DNA of 64,000 nucleotides from Teredinibacter purpureus (GTDB taxonomy: Bacteria; Pseudomonadota; Gammaproteobacteria; Pseudomonadales; Cellvibrionaceae), in NCBI RefSeq assembly GCF_014217335.1, contig NZ_CP060092.1, positions 2,373,501 through 2,437,500 of the forward strand. Direction: 5' to 3'. The notes under the pieces were generated by a model, which made no database searches, was not told the DNA's origin, and saw only the letters and a program-made list of their open reading frames with translations. A program made the position numbers and the translations under genes. Below are positions 36,653 through 46,499 of the stretch, one piece after another. Every line of letters begins with the position of its first letter. The first letter of the stretch is position 1.

Positions 36653-37740
36653 TGGTCACCTGATTGTAGATAGTCAAGAATAGCGTTGGGTCTGCCGCGA
36701 AAGATAACGCGATCGGTTTTCTTTTTAGTTTGGTAGTCATACATGGGGTCGTAGTAATCACGTAGTAACGTTTCGATCCATGCTCGATGGTGTTCTTCGT
36801 TGCCGTTTTGCTGGGCGCTTAAGGCATCGTTCATTTGTTGGTTCAAGTGTGTAAAACGGGTACTGCCTAAGCGCTTACGTATTCGGTAAAGCGATTGTTG
36901 TAGCTCGGTGGAAAAAGTTTCGAAGCCGATTTCTTCGCCATAGATCGCAAGGCTATCTTGTAGATTGCGACGAATATAGTTTTCGAAAGAGTGTGTTACC
37001 CGTTCTTCTAATGTTGTTTCAACGAGCACCAAAGGTGCTTCCCCCATTTTAGTGTGCAACGGCACAGGCAAACAAAGCCTGCCAATGAGACGGCTTTCGT
37101 CTTCGAGAATAGTTGGCTGTTGCGGGTATTGATGGGCTTGTTTTAACAGTGCTACCGCAATCGCATTTTCGAACGATATTAGTGGCGGTTGGCCTCCTAT
37201 ACGCCTCCCAAAAGCGCTGCCGCGATGATTCGCTAGCCCCTCTAAGTCGATGCTATTAGGGAGTTTGTTTAGCAGGTCTGTTTTCGCCGAACCGGTGTGC
37301 CCACCCAAAATAATTAGAGGCCGCGCTTGCGTTTGCTGTTCCAGCGTGTCGATTAAGTAGCGCCGCATGGCTTTATAACCGCCGGTAATACGCGGGTAAT
37401 CACACCCTGCTTCGGCCAACCATTGTTGGCAAATTTGGGAGCGTAAACCACCGCGAAAACAAAATAGGTAGCCCTCGGGGTGACGTTTTGTAAATGCTAG
37501 CCACGTATCGAGGCGCCGTTGCTTTGTTTCACCGCAGACCAGTTTATGCCCCAATGTGATGGCGGCGTCTTGGCCTTTCTCTTTATAACAAGTGCCGACT
37601 TTTTCCCGCTCTTCGTTTGTCATTAACGGCAGGTTTTCGGTGCATGGAAAGCTGCCTCGATCAAATTCGATGGGTGCACGGGTATCGAACAAAGGCGTAT
37701 CGTTTAGGAAGAGTGTTTTAAAGTCTGCGCTATCGGTCAT
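36649..37740 (-). CDS. selU: tRNA 2-selenouridine synthase
   Basis: SelU (YbbB) replaces sulphur of 2-thiouridine by selenium at the wobble position of tRNA-Lys, -Glu and -Gln, using selenophosphate from SelD. The 363-residue protein has a rhodanese domain with catalytic Cys94 in [12 protein letters not shown] and a P-loop GGHTGSAKT (146-154) of the C-terminal part. The start overlaps the selD stop as ATGA. It is the only selenium-using gene in the window; no selA, selB or selC is visible. Confidence 0.93.
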   Translation of the reverse strand: MTDSADFKTLFLNDTPLFDTRAPIEFDRGSFPCTENLPLMTNEEREKVGTCYKEKGQDAAITLGHKLVCGETKQRRLDTWLAFTKRHPEGYLFCFRGGLRSQICQQWLAEAGCDYPRITGGYKAMRRYLIDTLEQQTQARPLIILGGHTGSAKTDLLNKLPNSIDLEGLANHRGSAFGRRIGGQPPLISFENAIAVALLKQAHQYPQQPTILEDESRLIGRLCLPVPLHTKMGEAPLVLVETTLEERVTHSFENYIRRNLQDSLAIYGEEIGFETFSTELQQSLYRIRKRLGSTRFTHLNQQMNDALSAQQNGNEEHHRAWIETLLRDYYDPMYDYQTKKKTDRVIFRGRPNAILDYLQSGDQ

Positions 37741-38777
37741 GTAGAAACCTCGACGCGATGGCCATATTCATAAGGGAGCAGTTTTCCGATCGCGGTAGCG
37801 TGTAACGCGGCGTCTTGTAGAAGGCGTTCCACCTCTACTTGCGCAGAGGGTTCTACGGCGATCAGTAACCCTCCACTGGTTTGCGGATCGCATAGGGTAT
37901 ATTTTTGCTGGTCGGTAAGAGCCGACACTTTCTCGCCATAGCTTTCAAAATTACGCAGTGTGCCGCCAGGAATGCAGCCTTGCGCAAGGTAGTCGTTAAC
38001 AGGCTCCAGCAATGGCACTGTACTCGCTTGGATATGCGCTTTTAGGTGGCTACCTTCACACACTTCAATAAGGTGGCCTAATAAGCCAAACCCTGTGACA
38101 TCGGTAATGGCTGTTACGCCTTTAATGGACGAAAGCGCACTGCCTATATTATTGAGTTTGCACATCCAGTCGCGCGCTAAAAACTCGTGTTCAGCGCGGA
38201 GTTTTTTCTGTTTTTGTGCTGTGGTGAGTACACCAATGCCAAGGGGTTTGGTGAGGTACAGCGTAGAGCCTGCGGTTGCCGACGCATTTTTACGTAAACG
38301 TTCTTTGGGTACTCTACCCGTAACGGCGAGCCCAAATATGGGTTCAGGTGAATCTATACTGTGACCGCCGGCCAATTGAATACCGGCTTGCGCGCACATC
38401 TCTCGGCCGCCCTCAATAACGCGTGCAGCGATTTCGGGGGGAAGGAGATTGACGGGCCAGCCTAGGATGGCGATGGCCATAATGGGGGTTCCGCCCATCG
38501 CGTAGATATCGCTAATGGCGTTTGCAGCGGCAATACGGCCGAAATCGAATGGATCGTCGGCGATAGGCATGAAAAAATCAGTGGTACTTAGAATGACTTC
38601 GCCATTCCCTAGATCGTATGCAGCGGCGTCATCGCGCGTACTATTACCGACAAGAAGGGACGGATCTGCGGGGTAAGATGTACTACTGGCTAGAATCTTA
38701 TCCAGTACTGCAGGGGATATTTTGCATCCGCATCCCGCGCCATGACTGAACTCCGTTAGTTTTATAGTCTTGCTCAT
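37737..38777 (-). CDS. selD: Selenophosphate synthetase
   Basis: SelD makes selenophosphate from selenide and ATP. Active-site Cys16 and Lys19 lie in [12 protein letters not shown] (E. coli Cys17/Lys20), with a normal Cys rather than selenocysteine. The AIRS-like core shows [28 protein letters not shown] and [13 protein letters not shown]. 346 residues is the usual length. First gene of a five-gene, tightly overlapping operon with selU and an ABC transporter. Confidence 0.95.
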   Translation of the reverse strand: MSKTIKLTEFSHGAGCGCKISPAVLDKILASSTSYPADPSLLVGNSTRDDAAAYDLGNGEVILSTTDFFMPIADDPFDFGRIAAANAISDIYAMGGTPIMAIAILGWPVNLLPPEIAARVIEGGREMCAQAGIQLAGGHSIDSPEPIFGLAVTGRVPKERLRKNASATAGSTLYLTKPLGIGVLTTAQKQKKLRAEHEFLARDWMCKLNNIGSALSSIKGVTAITDVTGFGLLGHLIEVCEGSHLKAHIQASTVPLLEPVNDYLAQGCIPGGTLRNFESYGEKVSALTDQQKYTLCDPQTSGGLLIAVEPSAQVEVERLLQDAALHATAIGKLLPYEYGHRVEVST

Positions 38778-39158
38778 GATGGCCGCTTCATAATGAAAAG
38801 CGGAATGATAAGGGCTTTGGACACGCTTGTCACAAGCTTCGCAATAATGAAATGCACAGCGGCGCTGCGGTACCCTTGTGGTGCAGTGTTAGAGGTAGGT
38901 TGAATCGCAACGCTAAATGTAGTCGGAATCGTTGCCTTGGAGGGCTTTAGCGCTCCTGTTTTAGGGTCAAAGCATGCCTACAAGGGGTATTTGAGTTGTC
39001 TGTCTGCCGTTTCGCTTGACGCTGCTATAGGTATGCAGCCGTACCAATACGGGGTAATGTGGATTGTGCCGGTGGACGAGGGATTCTAGTTTGCGGGGAA
39101 TCGATAATGCCTGTAAGGGGTGTTGATAGTCTTTAATTTTTTACGGGGAGGTGGTTGC
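38778..39158. other. Intergenic between selD and the GFA gene
   Basis: About 380 bp of divergent promoter space with no convincing gene. I see a TTGACG near 39019 with a short GCTGC/GCAGC inverted pair behind it, but no good -10 at 17 bp. No tRNA-Sec or riboswitch structure was recognised. Confidence 0.4.
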
Positions 39159-39539
39159 GTGAAGTATGAGGGCGGTTGTCATTGTGGTGCGGTGAAATTT
39201 GAAGTAGAAGCCGATGAGCATTTAGCGTGTGTAAAGTGCAATTGTAGTATTTGCGCTATGACAGGCTTTCTTCATCTCATTGTGCCGCGTTCTAAATTTA
39301 CCCTACTGAGCGATAAGGCGAACCTTACGGTTTACCGTTTTAACACGGGCGTAGCCAAACATTCGTTTTGTAGTACGTGTGGAATTAAATCGTTTTACAC
39401 GCCTCGCTCGAACCCAGAGGGGGTCGATGTCAATATACGTTGCTTAACACCAACGCCATTGAGCTTAAATGTGAGTGCGTTTGATGGCCAACGTTGGGAG
39501 GAAAACGCGCATAGCTTGGCTCATTTGAGCCAAGAGTAA
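39159..39539 (+). CDS. GFA-fold zinc protein
   Basis: The start is GTG 39159, where GGGAGG sits 8 bp upstream; this gives 126 residues starting VKYEGGCHCGAVKFEVE. Zinc ligands are visible as CHC, CNCSIC and CSTCG, the hallmark of the glutathione-dependent formaldehyde-activating (GFA) fold. That name describes a fold; the substrate of most members, including this one, is unknown. It is convergent with nasA (23 bp apart). Confidence 0.85.
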   Translation: MKYEGGCHCGAVKFEVEADEHLACVKCNCSICAMTGFLHLIVPRSKFTLLSDKANLTVYRFNTGVAKHSFCSTCGIKSFYTPRSNPEGVDVNIRCLTPTPLSLNVSAFDGQRWEENAHSLAHLSQE

Positions 39540-39562
39540 ATAGCGGTGAGCGCGGGCTTGCG

Positions 39563-42265
39563 CTATGCGGGCTGTACTGAACCCTCGACTGGTTGGGCGG
39601 CGTTACCGATGAGAGCGTTGAGTTCGGGAATACAGGAGCCACAGTTGGTGCCGCATTTTAATTTTTCGCCCAATTTTTCGGTGGTGTTATGCCCCGCGTT
39701 AATGGCCTCGGTAATCGTCTTTTCACCCATCTGATAACAAGAACAGATTATTTTGCCTGCGTCCTCTAGCCCATTATTGGGGCGACCAGCCAAAATGGCA
39801 AAGCGATTGCCGCTATCGCAAAGTTGCCCTAATTGGTTTTCTAGCCAGCTGTTTTCTTCTGCAATGGTATTCGAGGGGCTTATCGTTAGAGTAATGACAA
39901 CGGCGTCTTCTACGTAGCCAACGGCCTTGTAATGTTGGTTGTGAGAGTCGAGTACTTCACTCCATTGTTCGATGTTGGGGAATTGTTCGCGTACCCAGCG
40001 TGGCCAATCAGTGACGGGGGTAGTGTCGGCTAAGCGGTATTTAAAACCTTGTTGCAGTAAAATTTTACTCCAGTAGCGCGATGGTGGCGTCACGGCGGTT
40101 GTCGTTAACATAAAACCCTGCCAAGCAGGTTGAAACGCTTTAGCCGTTACCGGCGTGTGTTTGAATTCCGGTTGTCCACACAGGGGGTCGGTAATAGCAT
40201 TAACGAGTGCATCGGCGCGGCTGCTGGAGGCAACATTGTCATTCCAATGTATGGGCACAAAAATTTCGCCCAGTCGTACCGAATCAGTGACATTAACCCG
40301 TCCAAAATAATGCGCGTTTCGGTTGCTCAGTTCGGCAAGGTCGCCGGGTTTTATTCCCAGCAACGTTGCATTTTGCGGGTGCATATCGATATAGGGTTCG
40401 TCGGTGTGGCTGACAAGCTTTGACGACGAGCCGGTTCGGCCCATGGTATGCCATTGATCACGGATGCGGCCAGTGTTCATCATTAGATCGCCGTTGCGCG
40501 GTACAGCTTTGGGGAACTGGGCGGTGACGGCGACTAACTGCGCACGTCTGTTGGCGGTGTAGTAGTGGCCATCGCGAAAAAGGCGTTTATTCGACGTGGT
40601 TGGGTTGTTTGAAACGGGCCAATAGGTGGGTTTTAAATTGAAGTAGTCGTGGTCATCAAGGTTAGCAAGTGCAGAAATATCAAAACAGCGCGTACCGTTA
40701 TTACGATAACCTGACAATGCCGCGTGTTCGCGAAATATTTCAGCGGGTGATTGATAATTAAAGCCTTCGTTAAACCCCATCGCCTGTGCGAATTCTGCGA
40801 GTATTTGCCAGTCATGCTTAGCTTCGCCCGGCGCGGTTAGAAACCCTTTTTGCAGTGAAATACAGCGTTCAGAATTGGTAACGGTACCGGTTTTTTCGCC
40901 CCACGTTGTTGCGGGAAAAACAATGTCCGCTTCTTTTGCCGTATCGGTGTTGCCAATGCAATCGCTGACAATAACCGTTTCACAGCGTCTTAGGGCTTCG
41001 CGTACAAAGTTTGCGTCTGGCATTGTGACGACAGGGTTTGTTGCCATAATCCAAATGGCTTTAATTTTCCCTTCGTGTACCGCCTTAAACATATCGACCG
41101 CTTTTAAACCTTCGGTTTTGGCTAAGTTGGGGGCTTGCCAAAAATCTTCAACAATTTTATGGGCGGTGTTATCTCCCATATTCATATGTGCGGCCAATTG
41201 AGTGGCGAGACCGCCGACTTCTCGTCCGCCCATGGCATTGGGTTGTCCCGTTATTGAAAAAGGCGCTGCACCTTCCCGGCCTATTTTTCCGGTCGCAAGG
41301 TGGCAATTTATAATGGCGTTGCCTTTATCTACGCCAGAGGATGATTGATTGATGCCTTGCGAAAAAACGGTCACGGCCGTGTTGCTATTGGCGAAAAGTG
41401 AATACACCGAAACGATGGACTTTTCGTCAGTGTCACACATTATTGCGGCTTGTGCGGTATTACTCACTTGTGATTGTGCGGCGGATAACGTTTGCTCGAA
41501 GTTGTCGCAATATTTTTCAATATACTGCGTATCAAGCTTTTTTTCGGTGGCCAAATAACTGAGAAGGCCGTTAAAGAAAAAGGCGTCTGAACCGGGGCGA
41601 ATAGGTAAGTGAATATCGGCGATATCGCACGTGGGTGTTTTGCGTGGATCTAACACCACGACTTTAAGTGTTGGCCGGGATTTTTTTGCTTTTACAATGC
41701 GTTGATATACGACGGGGTGTGTGTAGGCCATATTGGACCCTACTAACAGTATGACATCTGTTTTTTCTAAATCTTCGTAGCAGCCGGGTACTATGTCTTC
41801 CCCAAAAGCGCGTTTATGGGCGACGACAGCAGACGCCATACACAGGCGCGAATTGGTGTCGACATTGCCGCTGCCAATAAAACCTTTCATTAATTTATTG
41901 GCAATATAGTAATCTTCTGTTAACAACTGGCCAGACAAATAAAAGGCAACAGAGTCTGGCCCGTAGGTGTTAATGGTGTCTTTAAATTTTTGAGCGCCGA
42001 GCGCAATGGCTTCTTCCCATGAGGACGGGGCGCCACTGACCATGGGCTGTAATAGCCTATCTGAAAAGTCCTGTGTTTCGTGTAGTGCCGAGCCCTTTAC
42101 ACATAACTTTCCTTTGTTTGCGGGGTGTGCACTATTACCTTTAACGCCGATAATTTTATTGTGTCCAACGGTGGCGGTTACGCCACAGCCTACACCGCAA
42201 TAACAGCAGGTGGTGTTCACGTCTTTAACAGAGGTGTTGGATGCAATGAGATTCGCGTGATTCAT
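39563..42265 (-). CDS. nasA: Assimilatory nitrate reductase, catalytic subunit
   Basis: The 900-residue cytoplasmic bis-MGD enzyme has the N-terminal 4Fe-4S site CYCGVGC with GKLCVKG, then NSRLCMASAV with Cys as molybdenum ligand. The C-terminal BFD-like 2Fe-2S domain has IICSCYQMGE and CGTNCGSCIPEL, which is typical of NAD(P)H-linked NasA. It reduces nitrate to nitrite. nasB lies 36 bp upstream on the same strand. It belongs to the same family as the molybdoenzyme at 27.1 kb, but that one lacks the BFD domain and has a membrane partner instead. Confidence 0.94.
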   Translation of the reverse strand: MNHANLIASNTSVKDVNTTCCYCGVGCGVTATVGHNKIIGVKGNSAHPANKGKLCVKGSALHETQDFSDRLLQPMVSGAPSSWEEAIALGAQKFKDTINTYGPDSVAFYLSGQLLTEDYYIANKLMKGFIGSGNVDTNSRLCMASAVVAHKRAFGEDIVPGCYEDLEKTDVILLVGSNMAYTHPVVYQRIVKAKKSRPTLKVVVLDPRKTPTCDIADIHLPIRPGSDAFFFNGLLSYLATEKKLDTQYIEKYCDNFEQTLSAAQSQVSNTAQAAIMCDTDEKSIVSVYSLFANSNTAVTVFSQGINQSSSGVDKGNAIINCHLATGKIGREGAAPFSITGQPNAMGGREVGGLATQLAAHMNMGDNTAHKIVEDFWQAPNLAKTEGLKAVDMFKAVHEGKIKAIWIMATNPVVTMPDANFVREALRRCETVIVSDCIGNTDTAKEADIVFPATTWGEKTGTVTNSERCISLQKGFLTAPGEAKHDWQILAEFAQAMGFNEGFNYQSPAEIFREHAALSGYRNNGTRCFDISALANLDDHDYFNLKPTYWPVSNNPTTSNKRLFRDGHYYTANRRAQLVAVTAQFPKAVPRNGDLMMNTGRIRDQWHTMGRTGSSSKLVSHTDEPYIDMHPQNATLLGIKPGDLAELSNRNAHYFGRVNVTDSVRLGEIFVPIHWNDNVASSSRADALVNAITDPLCGQPEFKHTPVTAKAFQPAWQGFMLTTTAVTPPSRYWSKILLQQGFKYRLADTTPVTDWPRWVREQFPNIEQWSEVLDSHNQHYKAVGYVEDAVVITLTISPSNTIAEENSWLENQLGQLCDSGNRFAILAGRPNNGLEDAGKIICSCYQMGEKTITEAINAGHNTTEKLGEKLKCGTNCGSCIPELNALIGNAAQPVEGSVQPA

Positions 42266-42301
42266 AAGTGTTTATTATCTGCTTTTGTCGTCGATGGTGG
42301 T

Positions 42302-43600
42302 TTAGGCCGCTTGAATATCGGCATGGTCGCGTGACGGTTTTGGGGTGTTATTCATCGATAGGGGTGTGACATATAATTGCCCGAATATAAGGTGAGGTAA
42401 GTGATGGCTTATCGGCTCGCGCAATTGCATTAAATCAAAATAATATTGGCCATCGCGTGTATCACCAAACAATACAATACCCACAATAGCATTGTTTTCG
42501 ATAATGAGCTTACGATAGACATTGTTGGCGGGGTCTTGCATGATAATGTCGTGCTGATGCGGTTGTGTTGTCACCTCACCAGCGGAATAGAGCTGCACAC
42601 CAGACACTTTTAATTTGGTTGCTACAGGCTGTAACGTAAACGGCGTAAACACGTTGTTTACGAGACGGTCTGCGAGCGATACGCATTGGCGCCAAATGGG
42701 TTCCACAAGGCCAAAGGTTTCTCTGTTAAATTCACAGCATTCGCCCAGAGCACTCACATCGGTTAACGATGTGCGCATATAAGTGTCCACCACAATTGCG
42801 CGTTGCGTCTCAATTGGCGTGTTCTCGGTTACGAGAATGTTGGGGGTAATACCGGTCGCAATAATGGCTAAATCACACGGTAGTTCTTCGCCGTTTTTAA
42901 GTGTTACATGGCTTACTTTTTTATCGCCGTGGAACGCCTCAATTTCAGTGTTAAGCTTGAATTCGATATTACTATTTTCCATTACATTGCGTAACAAGCC
43001 TCCTGCAGTTGTATCGAGTTGGCGATTTAATAGCCCTGCAGAGCGGTGCACAAGCGTTACGCGAACATCTTGTTGTGCTAACCCATAGGCGGCTTCTAGG
43101 CCGAGTAATCCACCACCCACCACAATGGCGTGCTTGGCGTTGCGGCTCGCTTTTTTAATGGTGTTTACATCGTTGAGTGTTCTGAAGGTAAAAATATTAT
43201 TCAGATGTTGGTTGGTGGCAGGAATGTTACTCGGTATTGAGCCCGTAGCAATCACGAGCTGATCGTAACTGAGTTGTTCGCCCGTCGATAAAGTTACGGT
43301 TTTGTCGGCGCTATTAAAGGTGAGTACTCGTCCTCCTGCAACGAAGGTTATGGCGTTGTCTTGATACCATTGGGCGTTTTTTTGAATGATGCTGTGTTGG
43401 GTATGTTCGCCTGCCAATACCGGTGACAGCATAATGCGATTGTAGCTTCCTTGAGGTTCGTCCCCCACAACCGTTATGGCGTAGCGTGCGGCGTTGCGCT
43501 TCATAATCTCGTCTATTAGCCGTCCTGCGGCCATACCGTTGCCGATAATGAGTAGTTTTGGTGGGGTGTTACTAGCAGTGGTCACAGAGTAATGTCTCAT
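42302..43600 (-). CDS. nasB: Nitrate reductase electron-transfer subunit (FAD/NAD(P) oxidoreductase)
   Basis: This 432-residue protein resembles the N-terminal third of NirB: LLIIGNGMAAGRLIDEIMKRN for FAD and VVGGGLLGLEAAYGL for the nucleotide. TGITPNILV and ALGECCEFNRETFGLVEP follow. It has no BFD or siroheme domains. It should pass electrons from NAD(P)H to NasA, the next gene in the operon. It probably starts at ATG 43600. Confidence 0.88.
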   Translation of the reverse strand: MRHYSVTTASNTPPKLLIIGNGMAAGRLIDEIMKRNAARYAITVVGDEPQGSYNRIMLSPVLAGEHTQHSIIQKNAQWYQDNAITFVAGGRVLTFNSADKTVTLSTGEQLSYDQLVIATGSIPSNIPATNQHLNNIFTFRTLNDVNTIKKASRNAKHAIVVGGGLLGLEAAYGLAQQDVRVTLVHRSAGLLNRQLDTTAGGLLRNVMENSNIEFKLNTEIEAFHGDKKVSHVTLKNGEELPCDLAIIATGITPNILVTENTPIETQRAIVVDTYMRTSLTDVSALGECCEFNRETFGLVEPIWRQCVSLADRLVNNVFTPFTLQPVATKLKVSGVQLYSAGEVTTQPHQHDIIMQDPANNVYRKLIIENNAIVGIVLFGDTRDGQYYFDLMQLREPISHHLPHLIFGQLYVTPLSMNNTPKPSRDHADIQAA

Positions 43601-43621
43601 CCCGAATGAAAGTTAATGGTC

Positions 43622-43635
43622 GCAATTACGTGCCT
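43622..43635 (-). promoter_or_regulatory. Candidate sigma-54 promoter of nasBA, non-standard spacing
   Basis: On the minus strand GGCACGTAATTGC resembles a -24/-12 promoter, but GG and GC are 9 bp apart instead of 10. It lies 22 bp before nasB and about 106 bp downstream of an NtrC-like site, the normal geometry. The short spacing lowers confidence. Confidence 0.4.
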
Positions 43636-43708
43636 GCTATATCTTGGTGCGTCTCGTGTGCTGACGTTTTCGTTTGTGTGGACGAAACCGTGTCATCTAC
43701 AAGGATTT

Positions 43709-43723
43709 GCGCCAAAATGGTGC
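43709..43723. promoter_or_regulatory. NtrC-like site upstream of nasBA
   Basis: GCGCCAAAATGGTGC differs from the NtrC pattern GCACC-N5-GGTGC at one position and keeps the AT before GGTGC. Confidence 0.6.
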
Positions 43724-43835
43724 AGCCAAGCGCGTAATATCGCTTCTTTAGTGAGTAGAGCAAAAGGCGGGCCACTATAAGTTGGAGAGAGGTTTTTAAA
43801 CGGTGTACTGAGAGAGGGCACGTGGTGCCCCCCGT

Positions 43836-45149
43836 TTAGAAAGCGATGCGGGCTATTGCGGCGTTGTCATCCACCTGAAAGTTAAATTGCCACCCTTGTT
43901 TGTCGGTGATTTTTTTAACCAGCGTTAAGCCAAGGCCAAAACTACCGGTAATTAACGCTTCGGCGGCATCTTGTTGTCTGGAAGAGTCGTAGCTATAACA
44001 ATGATTGCTATTGGTAATACTCAGTTGGTTGGCTGCGGTGGCTTCTATCGTTATTGTGCCGCTGCAGCTGTGTTGGAAGGCGTTGCGAATGAGGTTGTCG
44101 AGCACGATATGTACAAGTGCTGTTTCAATGTCTTGTGTTTCGAGTGTTTCGAGGCGGATGATGAGTTCGATAGTTTTACCATCGTTCAAGCTTTTGTTTT
44201 CGTGAATGATTTCATTAATCAGCTCGGCTAGGTCAGTTTTTTGTGTGGTGGGAGCTGAGTAGTTTTCGATGGCGAGCCACAAAATAGCTTCTGTTACCGA
44301 TTTCATTGTATCGCCAGCGCGTCTTATGCGTTGAAGGACACGGTCGATATCGTGATCGCCTATTTTGCGTTTGTATTCCAGTACATCCATAGCATTGCGA
44401 ATAATGGCGATGGGGGTACGTAGTTCATGGCTGGCGTTACGTAAAAATTGGCGTTCACGTTCGTTATAATTGTGGATGCGCTCTAGAGCACCGTAGAGGC
44501 TGGCGGCCATTTGGCCTATTTCGTCGGCTTCTATATCGTCGGGTAAATCTTTTGGTGGGCTGGACTGGTCTAGGCTGTCTATCCAGCGAGAAAGGCTTGT
44601 CATGGGAGTGAGAGAACGCGTTATCGTGGTTTTGAATACGAGCAGCATCACAATGACCAGTATACCGCCCACAATCGCAAGCAATTTAAATTTGTACCAC
44701 ACTTTCTGTGCAATTTCGTCGGAGACGGTGATGTTATAGAAAACGAATAATCGTTCCTCTCTATCGGGTAGGGAGGCGATTAGAAGGTGGTAATGCGATT
44801 CTGTACCGGGGTTCTTTTTAAAGCGGTAAATTAAGCCTTCTTTTGAGGCGGGCCAATCCTGCCAATCACGATTGGGGTAACGGCTAAGAATGTCGGGTGG
44901 TAACGTGTGTTCACCAATAAAGCCGCGCAGTGAGCGCGTGCTGGGTAAGGGTGCATTTTTATCTTTCGCGTAAGCGAGTTTGTATAAGTGTGCTTCTTGC
45001 CAAACGATACCGTGGGTTGCATCTTGCAAACCCCAGTCGTAAAGCATTGCGAGCATGGTGGTGTAAAAGGAGACCAATAGAATCGAAAAAATAAGTACAA
45101 TTTTTCCAATTCGTGTGCGTAATGAGTAGTGACGGTTAATGGGTGTCAC
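43836..45149 (-). CDS. Sensor histidine kinase, QseC/EnvZ-like
   Basis: GTG 45149 is chosen: GGAG lies 9 bp upstream, while TTG 45164 has no spaced ribosome site. The kinase has TM1 at about 15-35, a periplasmic domain of about 115 residues, TM2 at about 151-172, a HAMP-like linker, and His241 in NASHELRTPIA. The ATPase domain contains DNLIRNAFQH and FGLGLTLVKK. It starts inside the response-regulator gene. Stimulus unknown; whether it controls the adjacent nas genes is not shown. Confidence 0.88.
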   Translation of the reverse strand: MTPINRHYSLRTRIGKIVLIFSILLVSFYTTMLAMLYDWGLQDATHGIVWQEAHLYKLAYAKDKNAPLPSTRSLRGFIGEHTLPPDILSRYPNRDWQDWPASKEGLIYRFKKNPGTESHYHLLIASLPDREERLFVFYNITVSDEIAQKVWYKFKLLAIVGGILVIVMLLVFKTTITRSLTPMTSLSRWIDSLDQSSPPKDLPDDIEADEIGQMAASLYGALERIHNYNERERQFLRNASHELRTPIAIIRNAMDVLEYKRKIGDHDIDRVLQRIRRAGDTMKSVTEAILWLAIENYSAPTTQKTDLAELINEIIHENKSLNDGKTIELIIRLETLETQDIETALVHIVLDNLIRNAFQHSCSGTITIEATAANQLSITNSNHCYSYDSSRQQDAAEALITGSFGLGLTLVKKITDKQGWQFNFQVDDNAAIARIAF

Positions 45150-45804
45150 GCAGTGCAACTCCAACCCCTCGTAAGGTATGTATTAGTGGAAATTCAAACG
45201 GTTTATCAACGAGCTTTCGCAAGGTATAAAGGTGCGACTTAAGGGCTTCCGAGTCGGGCGGGCTGTCTTTCCATAAGACATTTTCTAATTCGAAACGGGA
45301 TAAAACGCGTGGTGATGCCTGTATAAGTGCGACTAGAAGTTTCCAGCATGCGGGGGAAAGGTCGATGGGTTTTCCTGCGCGAGTGGCTTGATGATTGTCG
45401 AGGTTTACGTCTAAATCGGCCACTTTAAGGCTAGAGCCGCTGGTGGTTTTTCGTTTGGTAATGGCCCGTAAACGCGCTTCTAACTCGGGTAAATCAAACG
45501 GCTTTACAAGATAGTCGTCGGCGCCTGCGTCGAAGCCTGCGAGTTTGTCGTCAAGCGTATCGCGGGCGGTTAGCATAATAATAGGGGCGTTATTTCCGTG
45601 TTCGCGCAATGTTTTACAAAGGCTTAAGCCGTCTAGCCCTGGCATCATAATATCCAGAATCATGGCGTCGTAGTTATTGTCGCGACAGAGTTCCAGTGCG
45701 TGATCACCTCGCTCTGCATAGTCACAGTCAAACTCTTGTAATTCTAAATAGTCGAGCACACTGCCCGCTAAGTCTCTATTGTCTTCAACTAATAGCACTA
45801 TCAT
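45136..45804 (-). CDS. OmpR/PhoB-family response regulator, QseB-like
   Basis: Receiver domain with Asp51 in MILDIMMPG and Lys in YLVKPF, followed by a winged-helix DNA-binding domain (about 125-222) ending RGVGVALRDTH. The 222 residues are typical. Its end overlaps the kinase start, and it is the first gene of the pair. Confidence 0.92.
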   Translation of the reverse strand: MIVLLVEDNRDLAGSVLDYLELQEFDCDYAERGDHALELCRDNNYDAMILDIMMPGLDGLSLCKTLREHGNNAPIIMLTARDTLDDKLAGFDAGADDYLVKPFDLPELEARLRAITKRKTTSGSSLKVADLDVNLDNHQATRAGKPIDLSPACWKLLVALIQASPRVLSRFELENVLWKDSPPDSEALKSHLYTLRKLVDKPFEFPLIHTLRGVGVALRDTH

Positions 45805-45903
45805 GGTTTTGTCCCTCCAATGGACCAGTATACACGCCGAGTGCCGCAGGTTTTTGACCTGAGGTTGACCGGCGATTTGATGAGGGGTGGCGGAACCGGT
45901 GGG

Positions 45904-46443
45904 TCAGTGATTCCAAGGCATGCGCGCAATAAGAAAGGCTAGCCCGCAACGGTTCGTTATGCCAGCAAAGGTGAGCCCAGCACCAACGAATGCCGCAATA
46001 TAGAAAAAATTAGGGTGCATGTTCATGCCGAGAATAACCCCACATAGAATAGCTAAACCGGCGGTTATGCGTACTTGTCTCTCCAGCGAAATAGTCGTTT
46101 TTGCACCTTTGTTAACGTGGCCACCTGCGGCTTTAATGGCGTTTAGGCCGCCGTCTATAATTACCCATTTCAACGGCGCCAGTACGCCAAGTTGACGCAC
46201 GGCTGCGTCGGCGCGCATTCCGCTTTGGCACAATAAAAACACACGTTTATCGTCCAATTGCTCGACCGAAATTTTGTCGTTAACCGCAGTGGTGCTCAGG
46301 CACTGAAAGGGAATCTGAATACAGTGGTCGATATTTTCGTGCTGTATTTCGGCGGGGCTACGCAAATCAACAATGGTGAGTTCTGCGGAGGGTGCAGAAC
46401 GCAGAGCGTTAAAGTCTGTCGCACTAATTCGAGTGGTTGTCAT
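45904..46443 (-). CDS. Rhodanese with DUF2892 membrane tail (YgaP-like)
   Basis: The N-terminal rhodanese domain (about 1-110) has catalytic Cys in LLCQSGMRAD. The C-terminal DUF2892 part (about 120-179) has two hydrophobic helices (LAILCGVILGM, FFYIAAFVGAGLTFAGI). This is the E. coli YgaP layout, an inner-membrane thiosulphate/persulphide sulphurtransferase. It lies 56 bp behind an ArsR-family gene, as YgaP follows YgaV. Confidence 0.88.
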   Translation of the reverse strand: MTTTRISATDFNALRSAPSAELTIVDLRSPAEIQHENIDHCIQIPFQCLSTTAVNDKISVEQLDDKRVFLLCQSGMRADAAVRQLGVLAPLKWVIIDGGLNAIKAAGGHVNKGAKTTISLERQVRITAGLAILCGVILGMNMHPNFFYIAAFVGAGLTFAGITNRCGLAFLIARMPWNH

Positions 46444-46499
46444 GGGGGCTCGTTACATATTGTGTCGTTGAGGGTGAATGGGCACTACGGTTAATTCGC

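Noticed and set aside
38778..39158. Possible selC (tRNA-Sec) or selenium element near selD
   Set aside because: No long acceptor arm or CCA end could be folded by eye in the 381 bp.
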